From contig NC_058518.1 in the NCBI RefSeq assembly GCF_904849725.1, forward strand, positions 418,569,081 to 418,633,080: a stretch of 64,000 nt of DNA, written 5' to 3'. The notes beneath the pieces are model-generated. The model worked only from the letters and a program-made list of their open reading frames with translations. It ran no database searches and was not told the DNA's origin. Numbering within the stretch: the stretch's first letter is position 1; each line of letters begins with the position of its first letter. The position numbers and the translations under genes were made by a program. Of this stretch, positions 1-10,760 are shown piece after piece. This stretch comes from Hordeum vulgare subsp. vulgare. Its lineage: Eukaryota > Streptophyta > Magnoliopsida > Poales > Poaceae.

Positions 1-112
1 ACGTTGATGGGAGACTATTCTTGACTTGATCCTCCCCGGCAATGGCACCGGAAGTTGGCACGTTGACGGGAGATTATTCTTGACTTGATCCTCCCGGGCA
101 ATGGCACCAGAA
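1..112 (-). repeat. Duplicated primer-binding-site region of a gypsy element
   Basis: Two tandem copies with a 59-bp period (the second starts at base 60) each contain, on the minus strand, TGGTGCCATTGCC followed by CGGGAGGATCAAG. This resembles the TGGCGCC-type primer binding site of Athila/Tat-like gypsy elements, which pairs with the tRNA-Asp 3' end, with a few transitions. It lies just inside the LTR at 113-1645, so the element body continues left out of the window. The family name was not determined. Confidence 0.5.
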
Positions 113-1266
113 ATTCTTCTTGCTACCTCTTGAGCTTGCGTTGATTTTTCCCTTGAAGAGGAAAGGGTGATGCAACACAGTAGCGATAAGTATTTCCCTC
201 AGTTTGAGAACCAAGGTGTCGATCCAGTAGGAGTATCAAGATGAGGCACCAATGTACCTGCGCAAAAACAAATAAAATTGCACCCAGCGCTATAAAGGGG
301 TTGTCAATCCCTTCACGATTATTTGCAAGGTGAGAACTGAAGGTGGAAAGTGCAACAAAGTAAAAGTGTAGATCTGAAAATATGATGTGAAGTAGACCTG
401 GGGGCCATAGTGTTCACTAGAGGCTTCTCTCATAATAGCAAGTATTACGGTGGGTGAACGAATTACTGTTGAGCAACTGATAGAATCGCACAAAGTCATG
501 ATGATATCTAAGGCAATGATCATACATATAGGCATCACGTCCGAGACAAGTAGACCGATACTGTGTGCATCTACTACTATTACTCCACACATCGATCGCT
601 ATCCAGCATGCATCTAGTGTCTTGAGTTCGTAACAAACAGAGTAACGCTTTAAGCAAGATGACATGATGTAGAGGTATGAATTCATGCAATATGATATAA
701 ACCCCATCCTTTTACCCTTGATGGCAACAACACGATGCGTGCCTCGCTACCCCTTCTGTCACTAGGTGAGGACACCGCACGTTATGAACCCAAAACCAAG
801 CACTTCTCCCATTGCAAGAATTATAGATCAAGTTGGACAAAAGAAACCCACAACTCGAAGAGAATTACAAGGATACGAAATCATGCATATAAGAGATCAG
901 AGGAGACTCAAATAATATTCATAGATAATCTGATCATAAATCCACAATTCATCGGATCTCAACAAACACACCACAAAAGAAAGTTACATGAGATAGATCT
1001 CCATGAAGATCATGGAGAACTTTCTATTGAAGATCCAAGAGAGAGAAGAAGCCATCTAGCTACTAGCTATGGACCCGAAGGTCTGTGGTGAACTACTCAC
1101 ACATCATCGGAGAGGCAATGGTGTTGATGAAGAAGCCCTCCGTGTCTGAATCCCCCCACCGGCAGGGCACCAGAACGGTCCCCAGATGGGATCTTGTGGA
1201 GACAGAAGCTTGTGGCGGCGGAAAAGTATTTTTCTGGCTCCCTGTGGTGGTTTTGGATTTTTCTAG

Positions 1267-1276
1267 AATTTATAGG
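1267..1276 (-). promoter_or_regulatory. LTR TATA box
   Basis: The minus strand reads CCTATAAATT, the expected position and type of core promoter in this LTR. The element is degraded, so activity is unlikely. Confidence 0.45.
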
Positions 1277-1302
1277 CGGAAGAGGTAGGGCAGAGGTGCC
1301 AC

Positions 1303-1340
1303 GGGGGGGGGGGGGGACAAGCCTGCTAGCCCCCCCCCCC
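1303..1340. repeat. G14 and C11 homopolymer inverted pair
   Basis: A run of 14 G (1303-1316) is followed after 13 bases by a run of 11 C (1330-1340). The pair can fold as a G:C hairpin, or the G run as a quadruplex. It lies in the U3/R part of the gypsy LTR and is a likely replication and sequencing slippage site. Confidence 0.8.
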
Positions 1341-1645
1341 AGGCCGGGGCTAGGGGGCTTGTGGCCTCCCCCGAGGTCGCCTGCCTTGGTTCTCAAGTCT
1401 CCTGCGTATCTTGTGTTATGGAAAAAATCATTCCGCAGGTTTTATTCTGTTTGGACTCCGTTTAATATTCTCCTCTGAAAAAGGTCAAACACACAGAAAA
1501 ACAGAGACTGGCACTTGGCACTGAGTTCATAGGTTAGTCCCAAAAAAAGATATAAAATAGTATATTCATGCATACAAAGCATCCAAAGTTGACAAGATAA
1601 TAGCATGGAACCATAAAAAATTATAGATACGTTGGAGACGTATCA

Positions 1646-2196
1646 ACTACTCCCTCCTCGTCATAGTCTCCATCGGGATGATGAAGATGGACACTTGAGA
1701 TGATCTCCCCCTTTGGAAGGGTGCCGGAACGGGCTCCCAATTGGTTTCTCATGGCTACAGAGGCTTGTGGCGGCGGAACTTCTCATATAGGGTTATTTCT
1801 GGAGGTTTCTATTTTTATAAGAATTTTTGGCGTTCGAATCACGCTAAGATGGGTCACGAGGTTGACACTAGGTACCGGGCCACGCGAGGGGGCAGGCGTG
1901 CCCTGGTGCCTAGTGGGCACCATGCGCCTCCTCTAGTTGGCCTCCTTGGTCCTCTGGTTGTCTTGTGGGCAGAAAAAAATCTCCAAAAAGTTTCATGACA
2001 TTTGGACTCCATTTGATATTGATTTTGTGCAAAGTAAAAAAACAAGCAAAAAAAGCAAATAGCACTGGGCACTATGTCAATAGGTTAGTCCCAAAAAATG
2101 ATATAAAGTTGCTATAAAATGACAGAAAAACATCCAAGAATGATAATATAACAACAAGGAACAGTCAAAAATTATAGATACGTTGGAGACGAATCA
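1646..2196 (-). repeat. Second, truncated LTR end of the same gypsy family
   Basis: The minus strand starts at 2196 with a near copy of the LTR start at 1645 (one change in the first 20 bases). It repeats the same order of blocks: a 'GACTAACCTATTGAC' type block, 'GGACTCCA', and 'GCCGCCACAAGCCTC'. It stops after about 550 bp where the next LTR begins. It is thus a truncated LTR abutting a longer one, a tandem arrangement that a single insertion does not give. Confidence 0.55.
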
Positions 2197-2644
2197 GTTT
2201 GTCCCCGGCTATTGTTTTGGGCACACTGCGTTGGAAGAGGAGCACGATGACGGCAACCCCACAACCTAGGCATCGAGGATAGCGGCCTTGCGAGATAGGA
2301 GTTACCCAGGTCAGATGTTCCTATGGGAATAGAGTCCCATGGACACTTAAGATCCACGAGTCGCTTCCGCCATCAGCCACTAGACATTTTGTCATACCCC
2401 CATGGACCTTCATGGACTTGTACCCTTTGTTTTGTAGTTTGCTTGTAATTTCTGTATCAAGTGAGTGTCCACCAGCTAACAGTAATCCTGGGGCTGGTGA
2501 CACAAGGGCCATTTGTTGGGAATCTTATATCCCGGAAAACCGGTCTTAATAGGTTGGTAGATGGAAGTGGATGGGACTGGAGGGAAGTGGCTAGGGTTTT
2601 CTTTGACGAGCGGATGGGGTTGATTATATGTAGGGCCAATGCTG
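2197..2644. other. Unassigned intergenic stretch
   Basis: I recognise no gene, RNA or transposon end. Short open frames occur on both strands, but none has a recognisable motif or a start context that stands out. It separates the gypsy LTR pieces from Harbinger-like sequence. Confidence 0.5.
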
Positions 2645-2813
2645 TCCACCCGGGCGTGCCCGGACGCGCCCCGGCCCCCCATATCCACCTCGTATTTGTG
2701 TTGGTATGATGAGTGCCGGTCATCCCATATGTTTGAGTCCTGTTTGAGGGTTCCGGTTGGGTCGCTTGTTTGTGACTCATCAGTGATCGGGTGGCCTGAC
2801 TGTTTGAGACGGG
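2645..2813 (+). repeat. Diverged copy of the right end of the adjacent Harbinger-like element
   Basis: The sequence from 'CGGGCGTGCCCGG' onward aligns block by block with 3866-4045 of the neighbouring element. Shared blocks include CCCATATC, CTCATATTTG-like, CCCGTTTGAGG-like, a GTGAC block and GGGTGG.CTG. It stops at the TTA that flanks the neighbour. Either an older related element sits here or the neighbour carries a duplicated terminus. Confidence 0.5.
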
Positions 2814-2816
2814 TTA

Positions 2817-4064
2817 GAGCATCTGCATTCGGACCTTGCTAATATGGCCCCTCATAGGCCCGCGGACGCGCAAATTCTGTCGTCCACGTCTGTGTATCTC
2901 ATATCTGGTCCCTCATATCCATACTAGCATGCAACATAGATAAAAAGAACGTAGATCAACCCACAAACACCGAATCAAATAGAGAAATGCACATTCCGAT
3001 CACCAAAAGATCACCACAATTCACATAATTCACATAAACGGCAGACAAATTTAGACTTGATTAATAAAAATTGAAATTGAACATGAAGACGGGAGATAGT
3101 CAGCACTTCCTCGCCGTCCCTTTGCCCTTCCGGTCGCTGACACAGCTGTAGGAGTCGGCGGTTGGTGAGGAATCGTTTGAGTCGTCCGATGAGGACTCGG
3201 ACTGCTCAATGGCAATCCGTAGCGCCTTCCGTTCTTCCGGTGTAGCGGCCGCGCGTCCGTCTCCGCAATTGTAAGCGGCCAGTAGTAGACCCATTCGAGG
3301 AGTGCATGTCCTCGTCCAGCTTTGCCTCCATACCGCGGGCGGTGCATAGATTGATCCGCCTCCCACCTCTCCCTTTGCCATTGCCGCTCGCGGTGGGTGG
3401 CACACGCCTCTGATTCATGCGTGCGCGTTTGGCCGCGCGCCGGCAGGGTGGGCACAAGCACCCACCGCTGCCCACTTCGGGGAGCAGCAGCCCACACGGG
3501 CACGGGATGGCGTAGGAGAGGTGCGGATTATGCAGGCCGCCTGTCGGAGCTACGCACGGGCCGGGAGGGGCCAACGGCGGTGTCGGAGCTGGGCCTGCGG
3601 GGAACCGACAAGGCTGCAGATCCGGAGCTTCCCCTAGTCTTCACCTTGGACCGCTCCAAGGAATTGTGGAGGGCAAACTAAAAGTTTGGATCCACGTCCT
3701 CGTCGGAGAGAATGTCGGAGCTCGACATTGCACTGGATTTGATCAGAATTTGTGCGGGGAGAGGAGTGGACGGAGCGAGAGAGGGGAGTGACTGAGCTAG
3801 GGTTTGGAAGCAAGGAGCCGGATGTGTTTTTTGGGACACCCGTGGGGTCAGGGGTGGGCCGGCCTATCAGGCGGGCGTGCCCGGGCGCGTGGGCTCCCCC
3901 ATATCTGCCTCATATTTGGGCTAGATATGAGGGATGTCGGTTAGCCCAGACGTTTGAAGCCCGTTTGAGGTATCCGTCTTGGTCAAAAAATTGTGACCGG
4001 ACACTTACCGGGTGGGCTGCCCGGACGTTTGTGGACGGTTTGGGATGCCCAGCTGTAGATGGTC
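2817..4064. mobile_element. PIF/Harbinger-like (DTH) non-autonomous element
   Basis: The element begins GAGCATCTGCATTCGGACC at 2817. The reverse complement of its right end begins GACCATCTACAGCTGGGC, giving imperfect terminal inverted repeats. It is flanked by TTA on both sides (2814-2816 and 4065-4067), the 3-bp target duplication typical of PIF/Harbinger. The length is 1248 bp. I see no transposase. The interior is GC-rich and holds a broken open frame on the minus strand (3100-3720), so it would depend on enzymes from elsewhere. Confidence 0.6.
3100..3720 (-). pseudogene. Broken open frame inside the Harbinger-like element
   Basis: On the minus strand an ATG near 3719 opens a Ser/Asp-rich N-terminus (SSSDILSDEDVDP), interrupted by a TAG after about 16 codons. 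Segments in other frames follow, including a Cys-rich stretch (CPCGLLLP...CLCPPC). The frame ending at 3100 has an acidic, Ser-rich tail (PEERKALRIAIEQSESSSDD). The pieces look like one former protein broken by at least one stop and one or two frameshifts, possibly a gene fragment picked up by the element. No domain was recognised, and chance open frames in GC-rich DNA remain possible. Confidence 0.25.
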
Positions 4065-4067
4065 TTA

Positions 4068-4254
4068 GATCCTACTTTAAGTGGCCTCTCAATAAAAAAA
4101 TCCTACTTAAAGTAAAGGAAACACATTTGTGTGTTTTACATCTCATTGCATGGTGTGTCATTCCTACGAGTCCCTTGTGTTTTGGAGGTACATGTTTCCC
4201 AGGCTCTTGTGACATGTTGAACCCAAGCTAGGCTGAACAAGACTTGATACATCA
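4068..4254. other. Unassigned spacer
   Basis: This short stretch lies between the Harbinger-like element and N1. Nothing is recognised. It is the left flank into which N1 inserted. Confidence 0.5.
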
Positions 4255-4439
4255 TGTTAGAGATATATTTGGTGTACATGTATTTGGTAGTCTAGGATTT
4301 GTAACTCGCTTCCTACCTTATGTCTAGGAGAGGCTTCTTGCCCTCCAAGTCTTGTACCCAATATATACTCGCCCATGAGGCTCAATAATATATCCATCAT
4401 AAACAACTATTACACCAATCCATATTCTCCCGATCAACC
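4255..4439 (+). repeat. N1 5' LTR
   Basis: This LTR runs from TGTTAGAG to CAACC and has the same length as its partner at 45778-45962. It contains 'CCCAATATATACTCG' as a possible core promoter and 'CTCAATAATATA' toward its end. The primer-site remnant TGGTATC starts at 4440, so the element reads on the plus strand. Confidence 0.75.
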
Positions 4440-6696
4440 TGGTATCTACCGTAAGATTGTAGACCTAGCCGCCGCCAGCCGCTTCCGCACCACGTGCTGC
4501 TCCCGAGACGGTCGGCCTCCATGACCGCCGCTAGGGGCCGCGCCGCCCGTACCTAGGGTTCGTCCGCCGGTCTTGTTTACCGGCTGCCCTAGAGAGTCTT
4601 TTTCCCGATCTTTTGATCCGGGTTTTCTCTCTTTTTCCGGTCTCTTGAACGGCGTTCTTCCTTTTTCGTTTTCCGATCTAAGATCGAGTTGCGTAGCCCG
4701 CCGTCGCCGTCGACACCTACGCGCCTCTACTCCGACAATGGCGCGACTCCGGTCTCTTCTTCGACAAGGTGGCCTCGCGCACCACGTCGGCCCATCGCGG
4801 CCGACGCCCGCCGGACTCCCCCCCCCTCCGGTCGCCCTGCGTCGCCGGTCATTGCCAACGGCACGACCCCGGCCAATGTTGCGACCTGGCGGCGTCATGC
4901 GACGCTGCGGCCCGTCCCGGTAGTCGTTCGCGCGTCTACCTGCCCGTCACTCTTTGTCGTTCGTCGTCACCCACGCCCAATCAGGATCCTGCATCACTAA
5001 CCGTCTCCGTATCCACTCGTCGGCCACCTCGGCATCGTCGGCTGCCATAGGGCTACAGGTTGCCGGCCCCCTCGTCGACTGTCGGGCCTCGCGGCTTCCT
5101 TGGTCTCAACGGTTGCCTGGCTCACCACTGTGTCGGGGCTGCCGGCTGCCTCGGCTTGCCGGTTGCGCCAGGCTTGCCGGGTGTCCCGGGCTTCCCGGCC
5201 AATCGCTGGCCTACTCTGGCATGTCGTTCCCCGTTGGCCGCCATCGCCTTGGTATGGTCGGCCACCCCGCTTCATCGTCCACGACGCCGTCATCATCACC
5301 GAGCAGCGCCCCCGACCTCACGTGCGATTAGATTGATCACCCGCCCGCCGCGATCGCCTCCTTCCACGTCGTGCGACTGACCTGATTAGTCGGTTGCATG
5401 CGCCTCCGTAGGTCATGTGAAGGTTGTCTCGAGTACAGCGTACCCCTCCACCGATCGAGCAACGTGATGCCGCTGTGTTGCCCCGTTGGGCCATAGTGCC
5501 GCCGCCCAGTGGTTCTCCCCGCGGTTGCCCCGACCTGCGAGCCGCTACTACACCGCCCCTTCGGGCTATAGTGAAGTGGCACACGGTCCTCGCCGCCGCC
5601 CGAGGCCGTCCTCGTGGCTACATCACCGGTGCACCACCGCAGCGTCAACCCTTCGGGCCGTAGCATTGCGGCACGCGGTCTACGCCGCCACCCCGAGGTC
5701 TTCCCGTCGTCGCCACAACCCGGGGGTTGCCGCTTCGTCACCCCTTCAGGTCGTAGCAATGCGGCGCGCGATCCACTCTGTCGTCCCCGCGCATCGACTT
5801 CATGCGGTATGCGCCATGCCATCTCCTTCGGCGCGGGAACGCCATCGTTCGCGCCGGTCTTTGTCATGTTGTTGGGCTCTTCCTCGCCTACTTCGAGTTT
5901 CGCCGTCGTGCTGCTAACCAACCGCCGCTCTCCTTTGGCGCTGCACCCGTCCACCTCCTTCATCTTTGTCTGAGCACCAACTCATCGCCAGCGTCGCCGT
6001 CGTCTTCCTCGACCACTTCGTCTACTCCGACCACTCGAGGCCGTCCCCATGGCTGCACCGACCGGCGCACCGCCGCAGCATCGCCCCTTCGGGTCGTACC
6101 ATTGCGTCACGCGGTCTACGCCGCCACCACGAGGTCTTCCAGCCGTTGCCACGACTCGCTGGTTGCCGCTTCGTCGCCCCTTCAGTTTGTAGCAATGCGG
6201 CACGCGGTCCACTATGTCGTCCCCATGCATCGACTTCTTGCGGTATGCGTCGCGCCGTCTGCTTCGGCGCGGGAACGCCATCGTCCGCGCCGGTCTTCAT
6301 CATGTTGTCGGGCTCTTCCTCGCCTACTTCGAGCATCGCCGCCGCGCTCCTAACCAGCTGCCGTCGCCTATCTCCTTTGGCGCTCCACCCGTCCACCTCC
6401 TTCATCGTCGTCCGAGCACCAGCTCATCGCCAGCGTCGCCGTTGTCTTCATCGACCACTTGGTCTACTCGGACCACCGCGGGCAACATCGGCCCCTGCCG
6501 ATTTACGTCGCAACCGTCCTCGAGTCCTTCTCTACTAGCCTCCTCGACATGGCAAACAAGTTATGTGCAGGTCCCCGTCTATGCATGTTCGGTGCTGGCA
6601 ACAACGCCGCGTGGCTTCGTCCCCGGTGTGTTCCCAGGTCTGGCGAACATGGAGCGACGCATCGGCAATATCGACTTCGTCCGTCTACGCAAGTGT
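4440..6696 (+). other. N1 internal region, left part (non-coding, GC-rich)
   Basis: This stretch is rich in CG, TCG and GCC trinucleotides and stays open in several frames on both strands, as expected for low-TA composition. I found no retroviral motif (no CCHC knuckle, DTG, YxDD or D-D-E signature). A leader-like pyrimidine-rich part (4590-4680) is followed by Ser/Pro/Arg-coding repeats. It ends at 6696 where N2 inserted. Confidence 0.6.
5602..6480 (+). repeat. Two tandem ~435-bp units in the N1 interior
   Basis: GAGGCCGTCC starts at 5602 and again at 6037 (offset 435). The closing block GAGCACCA.CTCATCGCC recurs at 5972 and 6414 (offset 442, small indels). A third, more diverged partial unit precedes 5602. 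The repeat shows that the long open frames here come from duplicated low-complexity DNA and not from a gene family. Confidence 0.75.
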
Positions 6697-7474
6697 TGTA
6701 ACGCCCACGGTTAAATCATACGCTAATCATACACGCAAATGCGTACGAGCAAACCAAAGGACTCACGGGAAGATATCACAACACAACTCTAGACACAAAT
6801 AAAATAATACAAGCTTCTTATTACAAGCCAGGGGCCACGAGGGCTATAATACAGAAGCTCGATAAACACACGAGTCAGCGGAAGCAACAAATATGTGAGT
6901 ACATACATAAAACATGGGGTGCCTTAGAGAAGGCTAGAACAAAAGATACACGATCCAACGAGGCGAGGCCTCCTGCCTGGGAACCTCCTAACTACTCCTA
7001 TCTTCAGCGGCCTCCACGAAGAAGACACCAACGGGGCGACAGGCGTCGGCAAGAAACTCCATCTCCTGGGCTCCAACATCTGGTCGCAGCAACGGATCAA
7101 GGGGACAAAGGGGGAGCAAAGCAGCGGTGAGTACTCATCCAAAGTACTCGCAAGACTTACATCAGAACTATGCTAAGTATGAACCAGTATCAAAGAAAGG
7201 GTTAATATGTGGACTGACTACACCAATGCAAGAATAGAGAGAGAAGGCCTAGTCCTATCAAAGACTAGCATCTTCAGGGTCTTGCAGCAATAGACGAGAA
7301 TAGAGAAAGTTAACACAATTAAAAGTCATATTGTTGCATCAATATTAAAGTGAGGTCATGCCCAAAGATCCTCCCTCGACTCCCTGCGAGGAAGCAATCC
7401 CAAGGCAACTAATTCCAGTTAAGTAACAATTGTAGTTGTATAAGATCAGGGCACAACTCCTAGTCGTCCTGTAA

Positions 7475-7498
7475 CCGTGCACACGGCTATTCGAATAG
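7475..7498 (-). promoter_or_regulatory. Conserved palindromic LTR motif shared with N4
   Basis: The minus strand reads CTATTCGAATAG followed by CCGTGTGCACGG, two adjacent palindromes. The same arrangement occurs in the N4 LTRs (22421-22444, 32632-32655) and in the other N2 LTR (42055-42078). A GTGCACCCC.GCAGGG block precedes it in both families. Conservation between two otherwise different LTRs suggests a cis-acting role; the function is unknown. Confidence 0.55.
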
Positions 7499-8189
7499 TT
7501 AATTTTCATCCCTGCGGGGGTGCACCACATGTCCTGTCACGCTCGATAACAGTCTCCCCGGACACACTTTTTTGGGTCCTGCCCGGCCTCGGAATATCGA
7601 CATGTCGAAGCCCCACCTAAGACTAATCAGAGAGGCCAGCCCGCCGGTCTAACTCCTAAGCACAAAGGGTTCATGGGCCCAGTTCGCCTTCGCAGTCCTG
7701 CACGTGGCGTGGGCGGCCGACGTGAGTCCTAGCATCCCTTAATCAGAAGCGTGATGCATCTCGGGACCACTCGGGCACGCGCCGCTACATTGCTGACATC
7801 TGAAAAGCTTCGGCTGATACCACGACGCCGAGTACCCATAATTCTTCCCGCGTAGCCGGTTAGTGCGAAAAGGTGTCCAACCAACCGAGATCAAATACCC
7901 AAATCCATTATCATTTTAATTAGGCCAACAACACAATCTCGCGGGAATCCACCCGACTAACATCTAATCACCCATGATCCCAGTAACATGGTCGAGTAAC
8001 AGTGTGGTTGTAACATCCGGGGGGGGGTCCGAGGTATCACCCTCGTTGGATTCCGAACGATGTAGCCGTCAAGGTGGGCTTAGAGGAATCACCCTCGGGG
8101 GTCCCACACTTGAGGGGTTGCACGACAAAGGCATCGTCGGGAATGGTGAAAGAGGAATCACCCTCGATAAACACGACCGACTAGCTATA

Positions 8190-8255
8190 CTACAGAGATA
8201 TCATCAGGAGTACTTAGCGACGTGTCACCCTCGGTACCCGATAGTATCTCTGTAG
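8190..8255. other. LTR hairpin with perfect 11-bp stem
   Basis: CTACAGAGATA (8190-8200) pairs perfectly with TATCTCTGTAG (8245-8255) across a 44-base loop containing one of the TCACCCTCG repeats. The same hairpin is kept in the other LTR (42766-42776 with 42821-42831). Confidence 0.7.
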
Positions 8256-9264
8256 CGTCGTACAACTAGGGGGGTGTATGTGTTGTGTTGGGTCTGGCTC
8301 GTCGATGAGGGATCGAGATTTGAAAACAAGCGGGCCAATTGGACTACGGGGTCAGTGGGGATGACTGCTCCACCTATACTAAGCAGATTTAAAGATACAA
8401 CGCTGAAAGTAGCAGTTCATCAAAAATAGGCTATGCATCAGATATAGGAGCTATCTACAACAGTAGCAAAATACTAATGCAAGCAGTAGGAAGAAAGACA
8501 TAGGCGATATAGGAATGATCAAGGGGGGTTTGCTGGCCTTGCTGCTCTGCGGCAAAGGACTGATCGGCAAGGTCGTAGATGTACCCGGCAGCAGCGTCAG
8601 TCTCGGGGTCTACTGGTAAGAAGAGGGGGGAGAAACAATAAGTAATAGCAGAGGTGCAACACAATGCATGACATGGCAAGATGCAAGCTAGACATGAGCT
8701 AACGCAGCAACATCCGTCATAGACGGGTCGGAAGAATATCTGACGATATTTTCCGGGTCTCTCGCTACTATCAGTCACACTGGAAACGATGGAAATGTTC
8801 CATGTTTGCTGTGTTAGGGATGCGTGACAGACGAATGGATCGTGTACCCGGGTTCGTCTCGTTCTAATGATCAACTTTCATGTTGAAAATATTTTGATCT
8901 GACTTACGAATTATTTTATATTAATTTTTAAAGTTTTATTCTATAATTAGAAATTAAAAACAGATTTAATTAAATTGGTTAAAAGCAATTATGACATTAG
9001 CATGATGTCATGCTGACATCAGCAGTTGACTGGTCAACTGACCAGTGGGTCCCATGCGTCATAGACACAAGTTTTTAATTAAGATTAAATAGTAATTAAT
9101 CAAATTAATTTAGTGGGGGACCCACGTGTCATACTCCAATTATTCTAATTACTTAATTGTCCTTTTAATTAATTAACTAATTAACTAAAATAACAAATTA
9201 TTCAATTATTTATTTTATTAATATAAACATATATTTTTTCTTTTTATTTTTTCTTTCCTCTACA

Positions 9265-9345
9265 AACATGTATACATACATAATATAACATACATACAAA
9301 ATACATACATGTATCTAATACCTACATACATACACAAATACAACA
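9265..9345. repeat. Imperfect (TACA)n microsatellite in N2 LTR
   Basis: There are many TACATACA-type units, with a shorter version in the other LTR near 43845-43890. The length difference between the LTRs fits slippage. Confidence 0.75.
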
Positions 9346-10497
9346 TTTTCATTTTTATCTCCCTCTTTCTATCTTAACTCTCTCTGGCATCTCTGTGTTC
9401 ATCTCTCAACAGAGAGGAAGGGGGAAATCTCCACTACTCCTACGAGACCTCAACGACGCCGAAACGAGAAACTCACTTCCAGAACGGAACCGGGGCGGAA
9501 AACGGAAGGAGAGGGTGGGAGGAGCCCGTAAAAGGGCTCACCGACGTTGCCGGGGGAGGGGGCGGCAATGCTCGGGGTCGGCCGTTGTGGAGGATGACGA
9601 GGAGGCCAGTGGTGCGGTGTCGGCGAGGAGTAGCCCGAGGTGGCGGTGTTGTCCCGGTGAGGAGGGGCCCGGCCGAGGCGGCGGTGGCCGTCGGTGGCGC
9701 GGGGGTTGGCGGTGGACCGGAGGAGGACCAACGGGGAGGGGCCCGGTGACGGGGCTGTCGTGGCCGGTGGGGCCCCGGCCGAGGCGCCGGTGGCGCGGTA
9801 GGCCGGTTGCCGGTGTAGATCCGGCGAGGTAGGGGCTCGCCGGCGCGGGGCGAGGCCGCGGGACGCAGTGAGCTTCGGGGGTTGAGGGTGACCGGGATGT
9901 GGGGAGATGCGGCGCTGGGGGTCGGCGAGAGGGAGGGACGCCGACGGGAGGGACGCAGGGGAGGTCCTCGGCCTCGGTGGGAGACGAGGTGGGATGGGAT
10001 TCGGTCTCCAGGGGGAGGGAGGCCGACGGGATGGGAGGGAAGGGGGCTCGTAGGGTAGGTGGGGCTCGGGAGGGAGAGAAGGCGACGGGAGGAGTTGGTC
10101 TCGGTGGTGAGACCGAGAGAGAGAAGGGGGCGAGCGGGGTCTGGCTTGGTCTCCTGAGGGAGACCGACGAGGGGGGGGGTCCTTGCGAGGGCGGAGGGTC
10201 TGGTGCGGGATTGGTGGGATCTGGGGCATGCGTGGGGTGGGGTGTCGGTGGAAGGGGCCGAGAGGAGGGGTTAGGTGGGAGTGTGCGAGCAAGGGGGCTC
10301 GTCAGGAGGTGGCGAGCGAGAATGATGCGGGGTCGTGGGGAGGGAGTGGCGGCGGGGTGGGAAGTGGGGAGCGGGGGCGGCTGCGAGCGCTAGGGTTTGA
10401 GGGGCTTGGCCGGCTGGGCCAATTTGGCCTAATGGGGCCATGGGCTTTTGGGGGGGGGGGTTCTCTTTTTTCTTTTTATTTTTCTATTTACTTTCTT

Positions 10498-10529
10498 TAA
10501 ATATATATATATACATATATATATATATA
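10498..10529 (-). promoter_or_regulatory. AT repeat and probable core promoter of the N2 LTR
   Basis: A 32-base alternating TA tract lies just upstream (minus strand) of the GC-rich leader. Its counterpart in the 5' LTR is at about 45013-45030. Position and composition suit a TATA element; the exact transcription start is not visible. Confidence 0.4.
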
Positions 10530-10760
10530 GCTTTCTGTTTTAATTATATAGGGATTGTAATAATTTTATAAATGCCCTGTTCATTTTATAAAGCATTAGG
10601 GAATTTATATATCTCCCGACAGTTTTCTTTTTAAACATTATAAAATCTTTTCCGTTTGATTTGTTTTTTTAAACTTCGAACTTCGATTCGGTTTCGACTA
10701 TCATGCGATCAACAATAGAATCAGAGTGACTTGGCATCTTTTGTACAGGTTTACTGTAGT

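Larger units (their letters stand above)
113..1645 (-). repeat. LTR of a minus-strand gypsy retrotransposon
   Basis: On the minus strand the segment starts TGATACGTCTCCAACGTATC at 1645 and runs about 1.5 kb to the primer-binding-site remnant near 112. I recognise both this start and the 3' part (the stretch around 135-300) as very common wheat LTR sequence. A minus-strand TATA box lies at 1267-1276. There is no coding capacity; the open frames here are incidental. The superfamily (gypsy, Athila-like) is inferred from the adjacent primer binding site, and the exact family is left open. Confidence 0.6.

Noticed and set aside
5337..6538. Several 120-208-codon frames on both strands in N1
   Set aside because: Overlapping frames on both strands within tandemly duplicated CG-rich DNA, no recognised domain; likely composition effect.
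9450..10292. Proline-rich frame of 280 codons on the minus strand of the N2 LTR (and 44082-44834 in the other LTR)
   Set aside because: No ATG at its start, low complexity, and frames are open on both strands because the leader is GC-rich; treated as LTR leader.
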